Positions 9,682 through 17,851 of a stretch of 64,000 nt of DNA are shown here, piece by piece. A program made the position numbers and the translations under genes. The notes beneath the pieces are model-generated. The model did no database searches. It was not told the origin of the DNA and was given only the letters and a program-made list of their open reading frames with translations. Numbering within the stretch: the first letter of the stretch is position 1; each line of letters begins with the position of its first letter. Origin of the DNA: Promethearchaeota archaeon (GTDB taxonomy: Archaea > Asgardarchaeota > Lokiarchaeia > Sigyniarchaeales > SOKP01); the NCBI GenBank assembly GCA_019057795.1, contig JAHLWS010000073.1, positions 1 to 64,000 of the forward strand, given 5' to 3'.

Positions 9682-11010
9682 ATGTTAGGAGGAAAAGGAA
9701 GGACTTTAATTCTATTTTCAGTTTTTTTTCTAACAGCTGGATTTGCATTTGAGAATTATTTTTTGATTTATTTCGCTATACTTTTGCTATTTAGTACCGT
9801 TATAAGTTTACCCCTTTTCTATTACCAAATGAACATAGAAGAGTTGCGGGTACATAGAGAGCTCGAAAAAGAGAAAGTATTCAAAGACGATTTTGTTCAT
9901 ATAAAAGTTGTAATTGAGAATACTGGCAACAAAGGTTTTGATTTTCTGGAAATAAGGGATTATTACAACCCTCAACTTTTTAGATTAGTATTGGGGGAAA
10001 ATTTTATTTCTACAAGAATAGGACCAAAAAAAGTAATAAAATTTAGTTATGTGCTGGAACCAAAAGTGAGGGGTGAATACCCTATAGGTCCACTATCTGT
10101 AACGGTTAAAGATAGATTAGGTTTTAATTCGGTGGAAAGAATTGTGCCTGACAGTGTTTCAGATATACTGGTTTATCCTCCTTACGAAGATATAAAAAGA
10201 ATAGAAATTTTAGGTTCTAAACGCTCTTTAACTTTAAATTATGGGCTACAAAGATCAAAACAGAAGGGTCTTGGCTCAGAATTTTATGGAATGAGAAGGT
10301 ATGTATTTGGAGATCAATTTAGACTCATTGATTGGAAAGCGAGTGCTCGAACCCAGAAGTTAATAGTAAAGGAATATGAAAGTGAAAGAGATGTAACGAT
10401 CATGATATTGGTAGATTCATCGAGTTCTATGGCAGGTGGTGCAATAGAAAACACAAAATTCGAATACGCAATCAGAGCTTGTATGCTGTTAACTAAAGTG
10501 GCTTTAACTCGAAAAGATAATGTGGGCGTATTTACTTTTTCAGATAAGAAAAATCTCCAATTCTTAAAGCCTAGGAGTGGAGATGATCAATTCTATCAAG
10601 TATTAGATTTTGTTGCAAGAGTCAAACCACAAGGAAAGTTAAGAATGGTTGAAGCAATGGATTTTTTTAACAGACGGTTTCAAAAACGTAGTTTAATATT
10701 TGTTATTTCAGATTTAGAAGCAGATGTTAAAGAAATAGGACATGCAATTCGAAAATTGGCTCCATTTAATCATACAATTATAATTATCAATCCTTTTAGT
10801 CCCTGGTTTGAAATCCATGAAATTGATTTGTCGTCAACAGATAAAGCTCTTGCTGAAGCAATCAGTGAAGAAATGATGGAGCATATCCTAAAATTTAAAC
10901 AAGAGGTAAGACATTTAGGAGTTAATATTATAACTGTTGGTCCAGATGATATGATGAATCAAGTTTTAGGTACTTATATGGAAGCGAAGAAAAAAGGGAG
11001 TGCGTATTAA
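9682..11010 (+). CDS. DUF58 protein with von Willebrand A-type domain
   Basis: This 442-residue protein has two N-terminal membrane helices (about residues 5-50), a beta-rich region (VRGEYPIGPLSVTVKDRLG) typical of DUF58 proteins, and the DUF58 core GSEFYGMRRYVFGDQFRLIDW at about residues 200-220. A vWA-like domain follows with an intact MIDAS motif DSSSSM (about residues 249-254), so metal-dependent binding of a partner is likely. A GAGGAA Shine-Dalgarno-like sequence precedes the ATG. It is the standard partner of the MoxR ATPase directly upstream, and the next gene begins 4 bp after its stop, so translation is probably coupled. The family call is secure. What the complex acts on is not known. 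Confidence 0.92.
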   Translation: MLGGKGRTLILFSVFFLTAGFAFENYFLIYFAILLLFSTVISLPLFYYQMNIEELRVHRELEKEKVFKDDFVHIKVVIENTGNKGFDFLEIRDYYNPQLFRLVLGENFISTRIGPKKVIKFSYVLEPKVRGEYPIGPLSVTVKDRLGFNSVERIVPDSVSDILVYPPYEDIKRIEILGSKRSLTLNYGLQRSKQKGLGSEFYGMRRYVFGDQFRLIDWKASARTQKLIVKEYESERDVTIMILVDSSSSMAGGAIENTKFEYAIRACMLLTKVALTRKDNVGVFTFSDKKNLQFLKPRSGDDQFYQVLDFVARVKPQGKLRMVEAMDFFNRRFQKRSLIFVISDLEADVKEIGHAIRKLAPFNHTIIIINPFSPWFEIHEIDLSSTDKALAEAISEEMMEHILKFKQEVRHLGVNIITVGPDDMMNQVLGTYMEAKKKGSAY

Positions 11011-11013
11011 AAA

Positions 11014-12462
11014 ATGACAAGATATTACATTTTAATTTTAAAAATTGTTAATGCGTTAATTTTTATATGGATTCTAACTATTTTTTTCTCAGTATTTCAT
11101 TTTGACGAAGTTGTTACAACTTCAAGTGGAGAACTTGTATTAACTGCATTTTTTATTAGTTTAAAAAATTTGGTTACTTATCTTATTTTTACAGCAGCGT
11201 ACGGCATTGCTATTCTTAGCGTTCTTATCTCATCCTTAATTTTTTTAGCAACACAGCCACAAATGATTACATTATTAGAGAACTTTTTTCGAGGTCTATT
11301 AAGTCTTTGGTTTACATTCCCTAATGGGACAACTCCAGACATTCGTCAAATTCCTGATTTACTCGGGCAAGAACTAGCTTTTTTTAATGAGAATATTTAT
11401 TTAATAACATTTCAAATCTTAATTATAATCTCAATAATTTACGCAATTAAAGCTTTTCTTAAAACAAACCCAAAGAATGATCTTATGGTCGTTGGTTCTA
11501 TAGTTCTTATGTTAGTAATTCCTCTTATGGTGTTTGGATTTAAGGATATGCTAGATTTATTTAATATAAACATTCAATATTTGGAAGAATTGCCGTATCC
11601 TCTTGATATTTCTCTAGAGGAGATACCTATTGATGATGTATTTCAATTTTTTGCAAGTCCAGTTATACTTCTTGCAATAACATCTTATATTTATTTAGAA
11701 ATGGCTTTTCAAATAAATTATACATACACTGTTACTAAACCGTCTTTAGAAAGAAGCCATCGATTAGAGGCTCAATTGACTATATTACAAAGTGAATCCT
11801 ATTATATAACTGCAAATGTTGATAAAATAAAAGAAGAAGCTAAAAAAAGAAGAGAAGAGTTAAAGATTGAAGATAAAACAACAATGGGTATTAGCGGTTT
11901 TTTTGCCAAAACTGGAGAAAGATTTTCATATGTAAAGGAAATGATTGAAAAAAAAAAATTAGAAGAAGAAGAAAAAAAGTTAATAACCGCGGCATCAAAA
12001 ACCAGAAGGCTTGGAAGATATATACATCGACTTTTCCAAGAAGATTTTGAAGCCCGTGATACTTTAACGGCCAAATCTTCGGCACCTAAATCACAAAGTC
12101 TTGTGGTTTCAACAATCATTAATTTTGTTTTCCGAGTTGGGATATTAGTAATTATTAGTTTTATTATCATTCATCCTAAATGGTTCATGGAACATATTTT
12201 TCATTTACCTCCCGCTATCGTTGAGAGCGTTGTTATGCATTCTCCAGAAACTATAATAATTTTATTAATTCCGTTAATGTTAATATTCCCTGTAATCTCA
12301 AAAGTAATTTCTTCTATAAAACATAGGAATCTAATTATTCGACTTCAACAAGAAGGACGAATTAAAGAAATTTTGGCTTCTGTAGGTGATTATGTTAAAA
12401 AAGTGGAAGTTGAAGAGGAAAAAGAAGTTGAAATTGAGGAAGCGCCAACACAAAGTACTTAA
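11014..12462 (+). CDS. Multi-pass membrane protein with central coiled coil, end of MoxR operon
   Basis: This 482-residue protein has about seven hydrophobic helices: two before residue 85, two or three between 125 and 230, and two at about 365-425. A long Lys/Glu-rich coiled coil lies between (about residues 240-330), and the C-terminus is acidic. It begins 4 bp after the DUF58 stop, so it belongs to the operon. I recognise no named family and no catalytic motif. By position it could be the membrane anchor or scaffold on which the MoxR and DUF58 proteins assemble, which is inference. The next gene is convergent and only 36 bp away. Confidence 0.6.
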   Translation: MTRYYILILKIVNALIFIWILTIFFSVFHFDEVVTTSSGELVLTAFFISLKNLVTYLIFTAAYGIAILSVLISSLIFLATQPQMITLLENFFRGLLSLWFTFPNGTTPDIRQIPDLLGQELAFFNENIYLITFQILIIISIIYAIKAFLKTNPKNDLMVVGSIVLMLVIPLMVFGFKDMLDLFNINIQYLEELPYPLDISLEEIPIDDVFQFFASPVILLAITSYIYLEMAFQINYTYTVTKPSLERSHRLEAQLTILQSESYYITANVDKIKEEAKKRREELKIEDKTTMGISGFFAKTGERFSYVKEMIEKKKLEEEEKKLITAASKTRRLGRYIHRLFQEDFEARDTLTAKSSAPKSQSLVVSTIINFVFRVGILVIISFIIIHPKWFMEHIFHLPPAIVESVVMHSPETIIILLIPLMLIFPVISKVISSIKHRNLIIRLQQEGRIKEILASVGDYVKKVEVEEEKEVEIEEAPTQST

Positions 12463-12498
12463 TATAATACAATTCTAGTATACCTATTTAACCTACGA

Positions 12499-13434
12499 TT
12501 ATGTTTTAATATCTATTACAAACTGAGCTAATTCTTTTTTTTTCTCTAAGGTTACCATCATGGTATCAAAACAATAAGTATGTATATCCAATTTCTCTAT
12601 TTCCGATTTTAATTTACAATCGTTTTTATCAATGATAAAATGACCAATAATCTCACGATAATATTTTGCTACGCCAACGCAAGAAACTTCTATTCCAAAG
12701 CATTTCATTAATTTGTCCGCTGGACCCTGTACCGTTTCTCCTTTTATAATGGGGCTAATTGCTATTACCTTTTGCTTAACTTTTTTTAACGATTCTCTAA
12801 TTCCCTTTACACCTAATATAGTTCCTATTGACACTATCGGATTCGAAGGGCAAATTAGAACCTTCTTTGCTTTCTTAATATAATCCAAAATGTTATTAAC
12901 TGGCCTTGCTTTTTTAATGCCTTGAAATTGTACGTCAATAACTTTAGGTTCACAATGGTATTTAATGAAATATTCTTCAAAATGCATTTTTTTTGAATCT
13001 GTTGTAATAAATGTTTGTACGTCTTCATTACACATAGGTATAAGTTGAGATTTAATTCCAAATTTTTCACAAATTATCGAGGTTATTTCTGCCTTATTAA
13101 AGCCTTTTTGAAATAAATCTGTACGATAAATATGAGTTGCCAAATCTTTATCTCCAGCGTTAAACCATTCAAAACCGTAATACTTTTTCAAAATGCTTAA
13201 ACAATTAAAAGTTTCATCTTGAAAACCCCATCCCTTTTCTTTATCCACTATATTGGCTAAAGTATAAGTAATAATATCTATATCGGGACACATTTTTAAA
13301 CCGAATAATTCGATATCGTCACCAGTATTAATAATAATCTTTAATAACGCTGGATCAATAACATTTGCTAGACCTTTAATGAATTTTGCGGCTCCAACGC
13401 CTCCAGCGAGTATTAAATAATATTTATCGTTCAT
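12499..13434 (-). CDS. cofD: 2-phospho-L-lactate transferase CofD
   Basis: CofD transfers a phospholactyl (or phosphoenolpyruvyl) group from a guanylylated donor to Fo, giving F420-0 or its dehydro form. The 311-residue length is usual. Visible motifs are the N-terminal LAGGVGAAKFIKGLA nucleotide-binding loop, NTGDDIELFGL, PDIDIITYTLA, and CPSNPIVSIGTILGV near residue 195. The gene is last in a five-gene minus-strand operon, 22 bp after the CofE fusion, so two successive steps of F420 synthesis are encoded together. No CofC (guanylyltransferase) or CofG/CofH (Fo synthase) lies in the window. The assignment is secure. Confidence 0.93.
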   Translation of the reverse strand: MNDKYYLILAGGVGAAKFIKGLANVIDPALLKIIINTGDDIELFGLKMCPDIDIITYTLANIVDKEKGWGFQDETFNCLSILKKYYGFEWFNAGDKDLATHIYRTDLFQKGFNKAEITSIICEKFGIKSQLIPMCNEDVQTFITTDSKKMHFEEYFIKYHCEPKVIDVQFQGIKKARPVNNILDYIKKAKKVLICPSNPIVSIGTILGVKGIRESLKKVKQKVIAISPIIKGETVQGPADKLMKCFGIEVSCVGVAKYYREIIGHFIIDKNDCKLKSEIEKLDIHTYCFDTMMVTLEKKKELAQFVIDIKT

Positions 13435-13456
13435 ATTTATTCACATGATTAGTTTT

Positions 13457-14860
13457 TTATACTTTAAAAATTATATCTTTCAATTCTTTACGTTTGGGTA
13501 TTTGTTGTGTCTTTAACGATTGTCCTACGGTAAAAAATGCCATTGGAACAAAAGAAGACGGTAGATTCAATGTATTTTTAATAATTTCCTTAGCAAATAA
13601 AGGAGCACAATACCAACACGCTGCTAACTCTTTTATCTCAAAAGCGAGAAGCAAATATGTTGCTGACGCGCTTATGCTTTGCACTCCCATAATATATTCG
13701 TTTTTTTCTCTTTCTTGATCAGAATATTTCTCTAAATCTTGTGAGTCTAAACATAGAAGGATTAAATAAGGAGATCTTAAAAATTGATTTTTTGTTTTAT
13801 CGATTTTTTTTTTAATAAAATTTTTCGATTTACCATCTTTAAACAAATCTTCTCCTAGTTTAAAATTTATATTTTTTATTAAAGTTTCACGCAATTCTCC
13901 TTGTTCCATTATAATATAGCGCCAGAATTGACTATTATGCGCACTTGGTGCCCATCGCGCCATTTCAATGCACTCATTTATCACACTCTCCTCTATTTTT
14001 TTATTACTAAACTCTAATTTGTAACTTCTTCGTGTTTTTAATAAAATTTCAAAATTCTCTCGAAATTTTGCGTTTCTAAACAAATCTAGCTCTCTTTTTC
14101 TTAAGATTTGTTTTATTGAAGCATTTTCAGTTATGTTAAAATCATACCCTCTTATAACTACAACTGGCTGTCCTTCGTCAGCCTCTCCCATAATTAATTG
14201 AGCTGCAGATGCTAAATTATCAATTTGACCCACAATAGTGCTCAGTAACTCTTTTCCATATAAATCTTTGCTCCCTCTTTTATCCAAAATTGGATTTATG
14301 CCAGAAGCTCCTAAAGCTACGCCCACTGATCCTATCCTGAACGATCTCCCAAATGAATCAGAAATTAATACAGCAATTTTTTTTCCAGTTAATCTTTGGA
14401 GTGAAATTCTAATTTTTTCTGCTTCTTTGTCCGAATCTAAGGGTAACAAAGTAATTTCATCCTTACCTTCAACATTCGATTTGTCAATACCCGCATTAGC
14501 ACATACAAAACCATGGTGAGTCTCAACAATCATTACATGTTCAGCTTTTATTACTTCCGTAGATTCGTCTAATATAGCTTGTATTAATTCAGGGCTTTTT
14601 TCTAGTAAAGAATTTTTCTTTACCAAGGGCGTTATCTTTTTGTAGATTTCAATAGCTTTTTGACTTGGTTTAATTTGATTTAAATTCTGTGTCCTTCCAA
14701 GACTTTTTGAAATTATAGTTTGGGCAATAACTAAAATATCTCCATTTTCTAACGCCAAATTATTTAATTTTAAAGCATTAAAAATAATTTTGGGAATATC
14801 ATCGCCAGCTTTTATTAGAGGGATTTTCTTAATCGCAGTTAAGTTAATTTTTTCTTTCAT
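13457..14860 (-). CDS. cofE: F420-0:gamma-glutamyl ligase fused to nitroreductase domain (FbiB-like)
   Basis: This 467-residue protein has two domains. Residues 1 to about 255 are CofE, which adds glutamates to F420-0 with GTP; visible motifs are VIAQTIISKSLGR, HGFVCANAGIDKSNV, ISDSFGRSFR, VGVALGASGI and GEADEGQPVVVIRG. From about residue 275 a nitroreductase-fold flavin domain follows, with RRSYKLEFS, MARWAPSAHNSQFWR and GVQSISASATYLLLA. In actinobacteria the fused protein FbiB uses this second domain to reduce dehydro-F420-0 formed from phosphoenolpyruvate; methanogen CofE lacks it. The fusion therefore suggests, but does not prove, the phosphoenolpyruvate route. It is followed by cofD and preceded by 28 bp after a radical SAM gene. 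Confidence 0.9.
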   Translation of the reverse strand: MKEKINLTAIKKIPLIKAGDDIPKIIFNALKLNNLALENGDILVIAQTIISKSLGRTQNLNQIKPSQKAIEIYKKITPLVKKNSLLEKSPELIQAILDESTEVIKAEHVMIVETHHGFVCANAGIDKSNVEGKDEITLLPLDSDKEAEKIRISLQRLTGKKIAVLISDSFGRSFRIGSVGVALGASGINPILDKRGSKDLYGKELLSTIVGQIDNLASAAQLIMGEADEGQPVVVIRGYDFNITENASIKQILRKRELDLFRNAKFRENFEILLKTRRSYKLEFSNKKIEESVINECIEMARWAPSAHNSQFWRYIIMEQGELRETLIKNINFKLGEDLFKDGKSKNFIKKKIDKTKNQFLRSPYLILLCLDSQDLEKYSDQEREKNEYIMGVQSISASATYLLLAFEIKELAACWYCAPLFAKEIIKNTLNLPSSFVPMAFFTVGQSLKTQQIPKRKELKDIIFKV

Positions 14861-14887
14861 TATCTTAAATATTCTTTATTTATCGAA

Positions 14888-15940
14888 TTAAATTTGATAA
14901 CTCTTTAAATCAGAAGCTTTACTTCTGGCAAATTTCTCAAATTCTTTTGGAATTGCACAACACGCAGATAAAAAATTAAAGTTCACATCAGGATCTTCTA
15001 CTTTTATCCATTTTAAAGATTTTTTTGAAGGAATTTCGATCCTCGTAATACCTGCTCGAATTGCGCATTTTTCTATTTCTACTTTTAAGGTCCCCCTTGG
15101 TCTCATGCATCCTAAGGAAGTTTCTGATCTTGGATAAATAAATCTAATTATTGAAATAACCTTTGCGATATCAATAGGTTTTGGTCTAATGAATTTTGTT
15201 TTAGAATTCTTAGGGGGAATTAAAGCGATTAATACTATTAAGGAGGGATCTAGTCCTGATTCTTTTATAAATTTTATTGATTCTAATTCTTTATGGAGTT
15301 TTCCGTAATGTAAACCAATACAGATGTGAGGAACTATATTCAAGTTATATTTTTGCAGAATTTCTATTGCCTTTCTATAATCGTCTAAATCTTTGTCTAA
15401 GTGATATATCTCTTTTATAATTTCCTCATCCATGTTTATATCAAAAGATACGATATCTACACCTACCTCGGCTAATTTCCTAGCCGTTTCTTCGCTGAGT
15501 AAACCCGTGTGCACATTTATTATTAAGTTAGTTTTCTTCTTTATTTTTTTAATAGTGTCTAAAAAATTTAATAAAGGAACTGAACCATCAGGTTGGCATC
15601 CTCCTGAGATTAAAACTCCAACGCCATCGTTACTAGATAAATCCATTAAAAAAGCTTCTAGGTCGTTATTATTTAAAATTGATATCATTCCATCAAGGTA
15701 TTTTTTATTACAGTGCTCACAGTGTAGCGAACATTCGGTTCCAGTAATACTAATTGCCGGAAACCTTTTATTGGGGATATAAATTTTTAATTCATTGCCA
15801 AAATTTTTCTTTTTCAAATTATAAGCAAGTTTAAAAAAAGGTTCTAAATCTTTTGATTCAAGATTTATCAACTCTTCATAATCAAACCAAGTCTGGGTAC
15901 CAGTTTTAAATTTCTCTAATAATACTCTAATTTCATTCAT
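14888..15940 (-). CDS. Radical SAM protein, probable archaeal lipoyl synthase component (LipS1/LipS2 type)
   Basis: This 350-residue protein carries a radical SAM cluster motif CSLHCEHC (Cys70, Cys74, Cys77), followed by GVGVLISGGCQPDGSVP, which fits the SAM-binding strand. Later cysteines at LGCMRPRG and SACCAIP could hold a second iron-sulfur cluster, as sulfur-inserting enzymes need. It overlaps by 8 bp the stop of a lipoate-ligase-like gene that is itself directly downstream of another radical SAM gene. Archaeal lipoyl synthase is known to consist of two radical SAM proteins, LipS1 and LipS2, whose genes cluster with lplA. I infer that this is one of the pair and do not assign which. A generic biotin-synthase-like annotation is the main alternative. 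Confidence 0.7.
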   Translation of the reverse strand: MNEIRVLLEKFKTGTQTWFDYEELINLESKDLEPFFKLAYNLKKKNFGNELKIYIPNKRFPAISITGTECSLHCEHCNKKYLDGMISILNNNDLEAFLMDLSSNDGVGVLISGGCQPDGSVPLLNFLDTIKKIKKKTNLIINVHTGLLSEETARKLAEVGVDIVSFDINMDEEIIKEIYHLDKDLDDYRKAIEILQKYNLNIVPHICIGLHYGKLHKELESIKFIKESGLDPSLIVLIALIPPKNSKTKFIRPKPIDIAKVISIIRFIYPRSETSLGCMRPRGTLKVEIEKCAIRAGITRIEIPSKKSLKWIKVEDPDVNFNFLSACCAIPKEFEKFARSKASDLKSYQI

Positions 15941-16724
15941 ATTTCTTTAACCATTCAATATTCGAATATTTCTGGAGAACTAGTTCTTCTGCTAATTCCA
16001 ATTCATAATCTGTATAAGTTCCTTCTTTTAATTTTATCCCTAATGTGGTTTCAAAACCATCTTTTAGAGATAATAGAAAATTTTCTTCATTATAATAATT
16101 TAATTGTTCCTTTATCCCGATACATTTAGCAAAAACAGACCTTACCATTTTGGATTTGCCTATGTTATGAGGTGCTTTTAGAACTGAATACATAAGTTCG
16201 GGATCGAGTTCTAACAAAATCGTTCCATGTTGGAGGAGATAACCTCTTTTTCTGACTTGTGCATTTCCAGAAAACTTTTTTCCATCTAAAAAAATTGCGG
16301 GACAATGTATAACTCCTTTTTCTGGTTGTAATCCATACTTTGCTAAACCCGCAATTATTCCTGCCTCTAATATTTCAAACTGCTCAATCACTTTCTTTGC
16401 ATTAAGCCTTTCTAGAAATTTTATAGGACACACAATAGAATATGTAATTTCGCGAGTATTGTCATGAAACACCGCTCCTCCCCCTGTAATTCTCCGCACG
16501 ATATTAAAACCCTTTTCAAGAGCTACATTCGTATTAACTTCGTTTGAAAGGCTTTGATTTCTACCTATTGATACTGTTGATGGTTCCCACTTAAAAAACC
16601 TTAAGGTGTTAGGAGATTCTTTTTCAATAACAGCATTTAGAATAGCCTCATCTAATGCCATATTCCAATATCCATTTCTAACTTCTATAGGAATAAATCT
16701 CCATTCTTTCAAATTTTTTACCAT
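15933..16724 (-). CDS. lplA: Lipoate-protein ligase A / octanoyltransferase family protein
   Basis: This 263-residue protein belongs to the biotin/lipoate ligase fold. It shows NGYWNMALDEAIL, a WEPSTVSIGRNQ strand, RRITGGGAVFHD, and DGKKFSGNAQVRKRG, whose lysine normally binds the lipoyl- or octanoyl-adenylate or thioester. It attaches lipoate or octanoate to lipoyl domains of 2-oxoacid dehydrogenases or glycine cleavage H protein; no such acceptor is in the window. A separate small C-terminal partner (LplB) found in some archaea is not seen here. The gene lies between two radical SAM genes: it starts 5 bp after the stop of one and overlaps the other by 8 bp. This points to the archaeal scheme of octanoyl or lipoyl attachment plus two-protein sulfur insertion. 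Confidence 0.85.
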   Translation of the reverse strand: MVKNLKEWRFIPIEVRNGYWNMALDEAILNAVIEKESPNTLRFFKWEPSTVSIGRNQSLSNEVNTNVALEKGFNIVRRITGGGAVFHDNTREITYSIVCPIKFLERLNAKKVIEQFEILEAGIIAGLAKYGLQPEKGVIHCPAIFLDGKKFSGNAQVRKRGYLLQHGTILLELDPELMYSVLKAPHNIGKSKMVRSVFAKCIGIKEQLNYYNEENFLLSLKDGFETTLGIKLKEGTYTDYELELAEELVLQKYSNIEWLKKYE

Positions 16725-16729
16725 TGTCT

Positions 16730-17731
16730 TTAATGAACGAACTTAATTAAGGATTGAAAAATATTATCTTTTTCATTTGTTATGAGTTTTCTCGGGTAAT
16801 TATAGACTGGACCAGAAGGTTTTGATGTATAATATGGACGATTGCAACCTGGACATCCCGATGTTAGAAATGCGCTGGTCTCGTCAATAATGTTCCGTAA
16901 ATCTCTTTTATTTAAATTGAATTTGATTATATCACAGTTAATATTAAAAGTAAAATCCTTAAGGTTTTTAAGTCCATTTATAAGAAGATATCTTCCAAGC
17001 TGTATTTTTCTAAAATGAATAACATCAGGTTGCCTGAGGTTTTCAAGACTTGTTCCTTTAATTGGTGTAAATGCAAATAAACTTACTCTGATTCTTAGTG
17101 TATTGAGTTTGTTAATCGTTGTTAAAATTTCTTTCTGAGTTTCGCCTAAACCAACGATTAAATGTGTGGTAACAAATCCTTCTGAAAAAATTTCTAATGC
17201 CGCTTTAAGATTTTGAAAATGATTATCCCAATCGTAAGGGCTATTAACCTTTTTACCTTTTACCTGCTCAAAAATTTTAGGCGTAGCGGCATCTAGAGCT
17301 ATACCCACCCTCTCAACACCAATAAGTTTTAATTCTTCTAATTTTTCTCTCGACATAGGTGGTATTGCGACAGATATTGGTGTATTACTGTTCTTTTTAA
17401 GTTGAGTAATAATTTCCAACAAATCTTGAAAATTTTGAGTGTAATTTAGAGTTTGAATGCAAACTCTTTTAAACCTTTTAGTAGGTGGTAAATAACTAAT
17501 TTTTGTTAGAAATTCTTTAAAAGAAAAAACTGGCCAGCTTACTCGCGAGAGCATCTCAACTGAGCTTTCCGATTCTCTGGCTTGGGGACAAAAACCACAA
17601 TTTGCAATACAATGCCCCTCTTTATAAGTCATGATATAACATGTAGTTGGAATATCTTTAAATCTTTTACTTTGATATAATCCAAGCACTGAAGCGCTCC
17701 CAATTGACACCCTAATATTCTCTATTGTCAT
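16730..17731 (-). CDS. Radical SAM protein, probable archaeal lipoyl synthase component (LipS1/LipS2 type)
   Basis: This 333-residue protein has the radical SAM motif CIANCGFC (Cys41, Cys45, Cys48) after a biotin-synthase-like start. It then shows FVTTHLIVGLGETQKE, and near the C-terminus SGCPGCNRPYY, a cysteine pair suited to an auxiliary iron-sulfur cluster. It is the first gene of a five-gene operon with a lipoate-ligase-like gene and a second radical SAM gene next, the arrangement known for archaeal LipS1/LipS2 lipoyl synthases. In that system the two proteins together insert sulfur at C6 and C8 of an octanoyl chain. I cannot say from sequence alone which of the two this is. Biotin synthase is less likely because no other biotin gene is near. 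Confidence 0.72.
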   Translation of the reverse strand: MTIENIRVSIGSASVLGLYQSKRFKDIPTTCYIMTYKEGHCIANCGFCPQARESESSVEMLSRVSWPVFSFKEFLTKISYLPPTKRFKRVCIQTLNYTQNFQDLLEIITQLKKNSNTPISVAIPPMSREKLEELKLIGVERVGIALDAATPKIFEQVKGKKVNSPYDWDNHFQNLKAALEIFSEGFVTTHLIVGLGETQKEILTTINKLNTLRIRVSLFAFTPIKGTSLENLRQPDVIHFRKIQLGRYLLINGLKNLKDFTFNINCDIIKFNLNKRDLRNIIDETSAFLTSGCPGCNRPYYTSKPSGPVYNYPRKLITNEKDNIFQSLIKFVH

Positions 17732-17818
17732 TATTAAACCAATAATTTCTCTAAAGTTAATCTTTTAGATAAAAATATGACTCAATTCAAAAAAAATTTA
17801 TTGTATAAATTATTCAAG

Positions 17819-17826
17819 TTTATATT
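17819..17826 (+). promoter_or_regulatory. TATA-like box upstream of leuS
   Basis: TTTATATT is centred about 29 bp before the leuS ATG in the 120-bp gap between two divergent genes. At the usual archaeal TATA-to-start spacing, transcription would begin at or just before the ATG, giving a very short leader or none. No Shine-Dalgarno sequence is seen before this ATG, which fits. The call is by pattern only. Confidence 0.4.
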
Positions 17827-17851
17827 TTTATAGGAATTATTTTGATGTAAA

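Noticed and set aside
11802..12170. Minus-strand open frames opposite the last gene of the MoxR operon
   Set aside because: They mirror the Lys/Glu-rich coiled coil of the sense gene as Ser/Phe-rich sequence, a common artefact.
16730..17731. Biotin synthase
   Set aside because: The context is lipoate-specific, and the C-terminal GCPGCNRPYY pair fits an auxiliary cluster of lipoyl-synthase type better.
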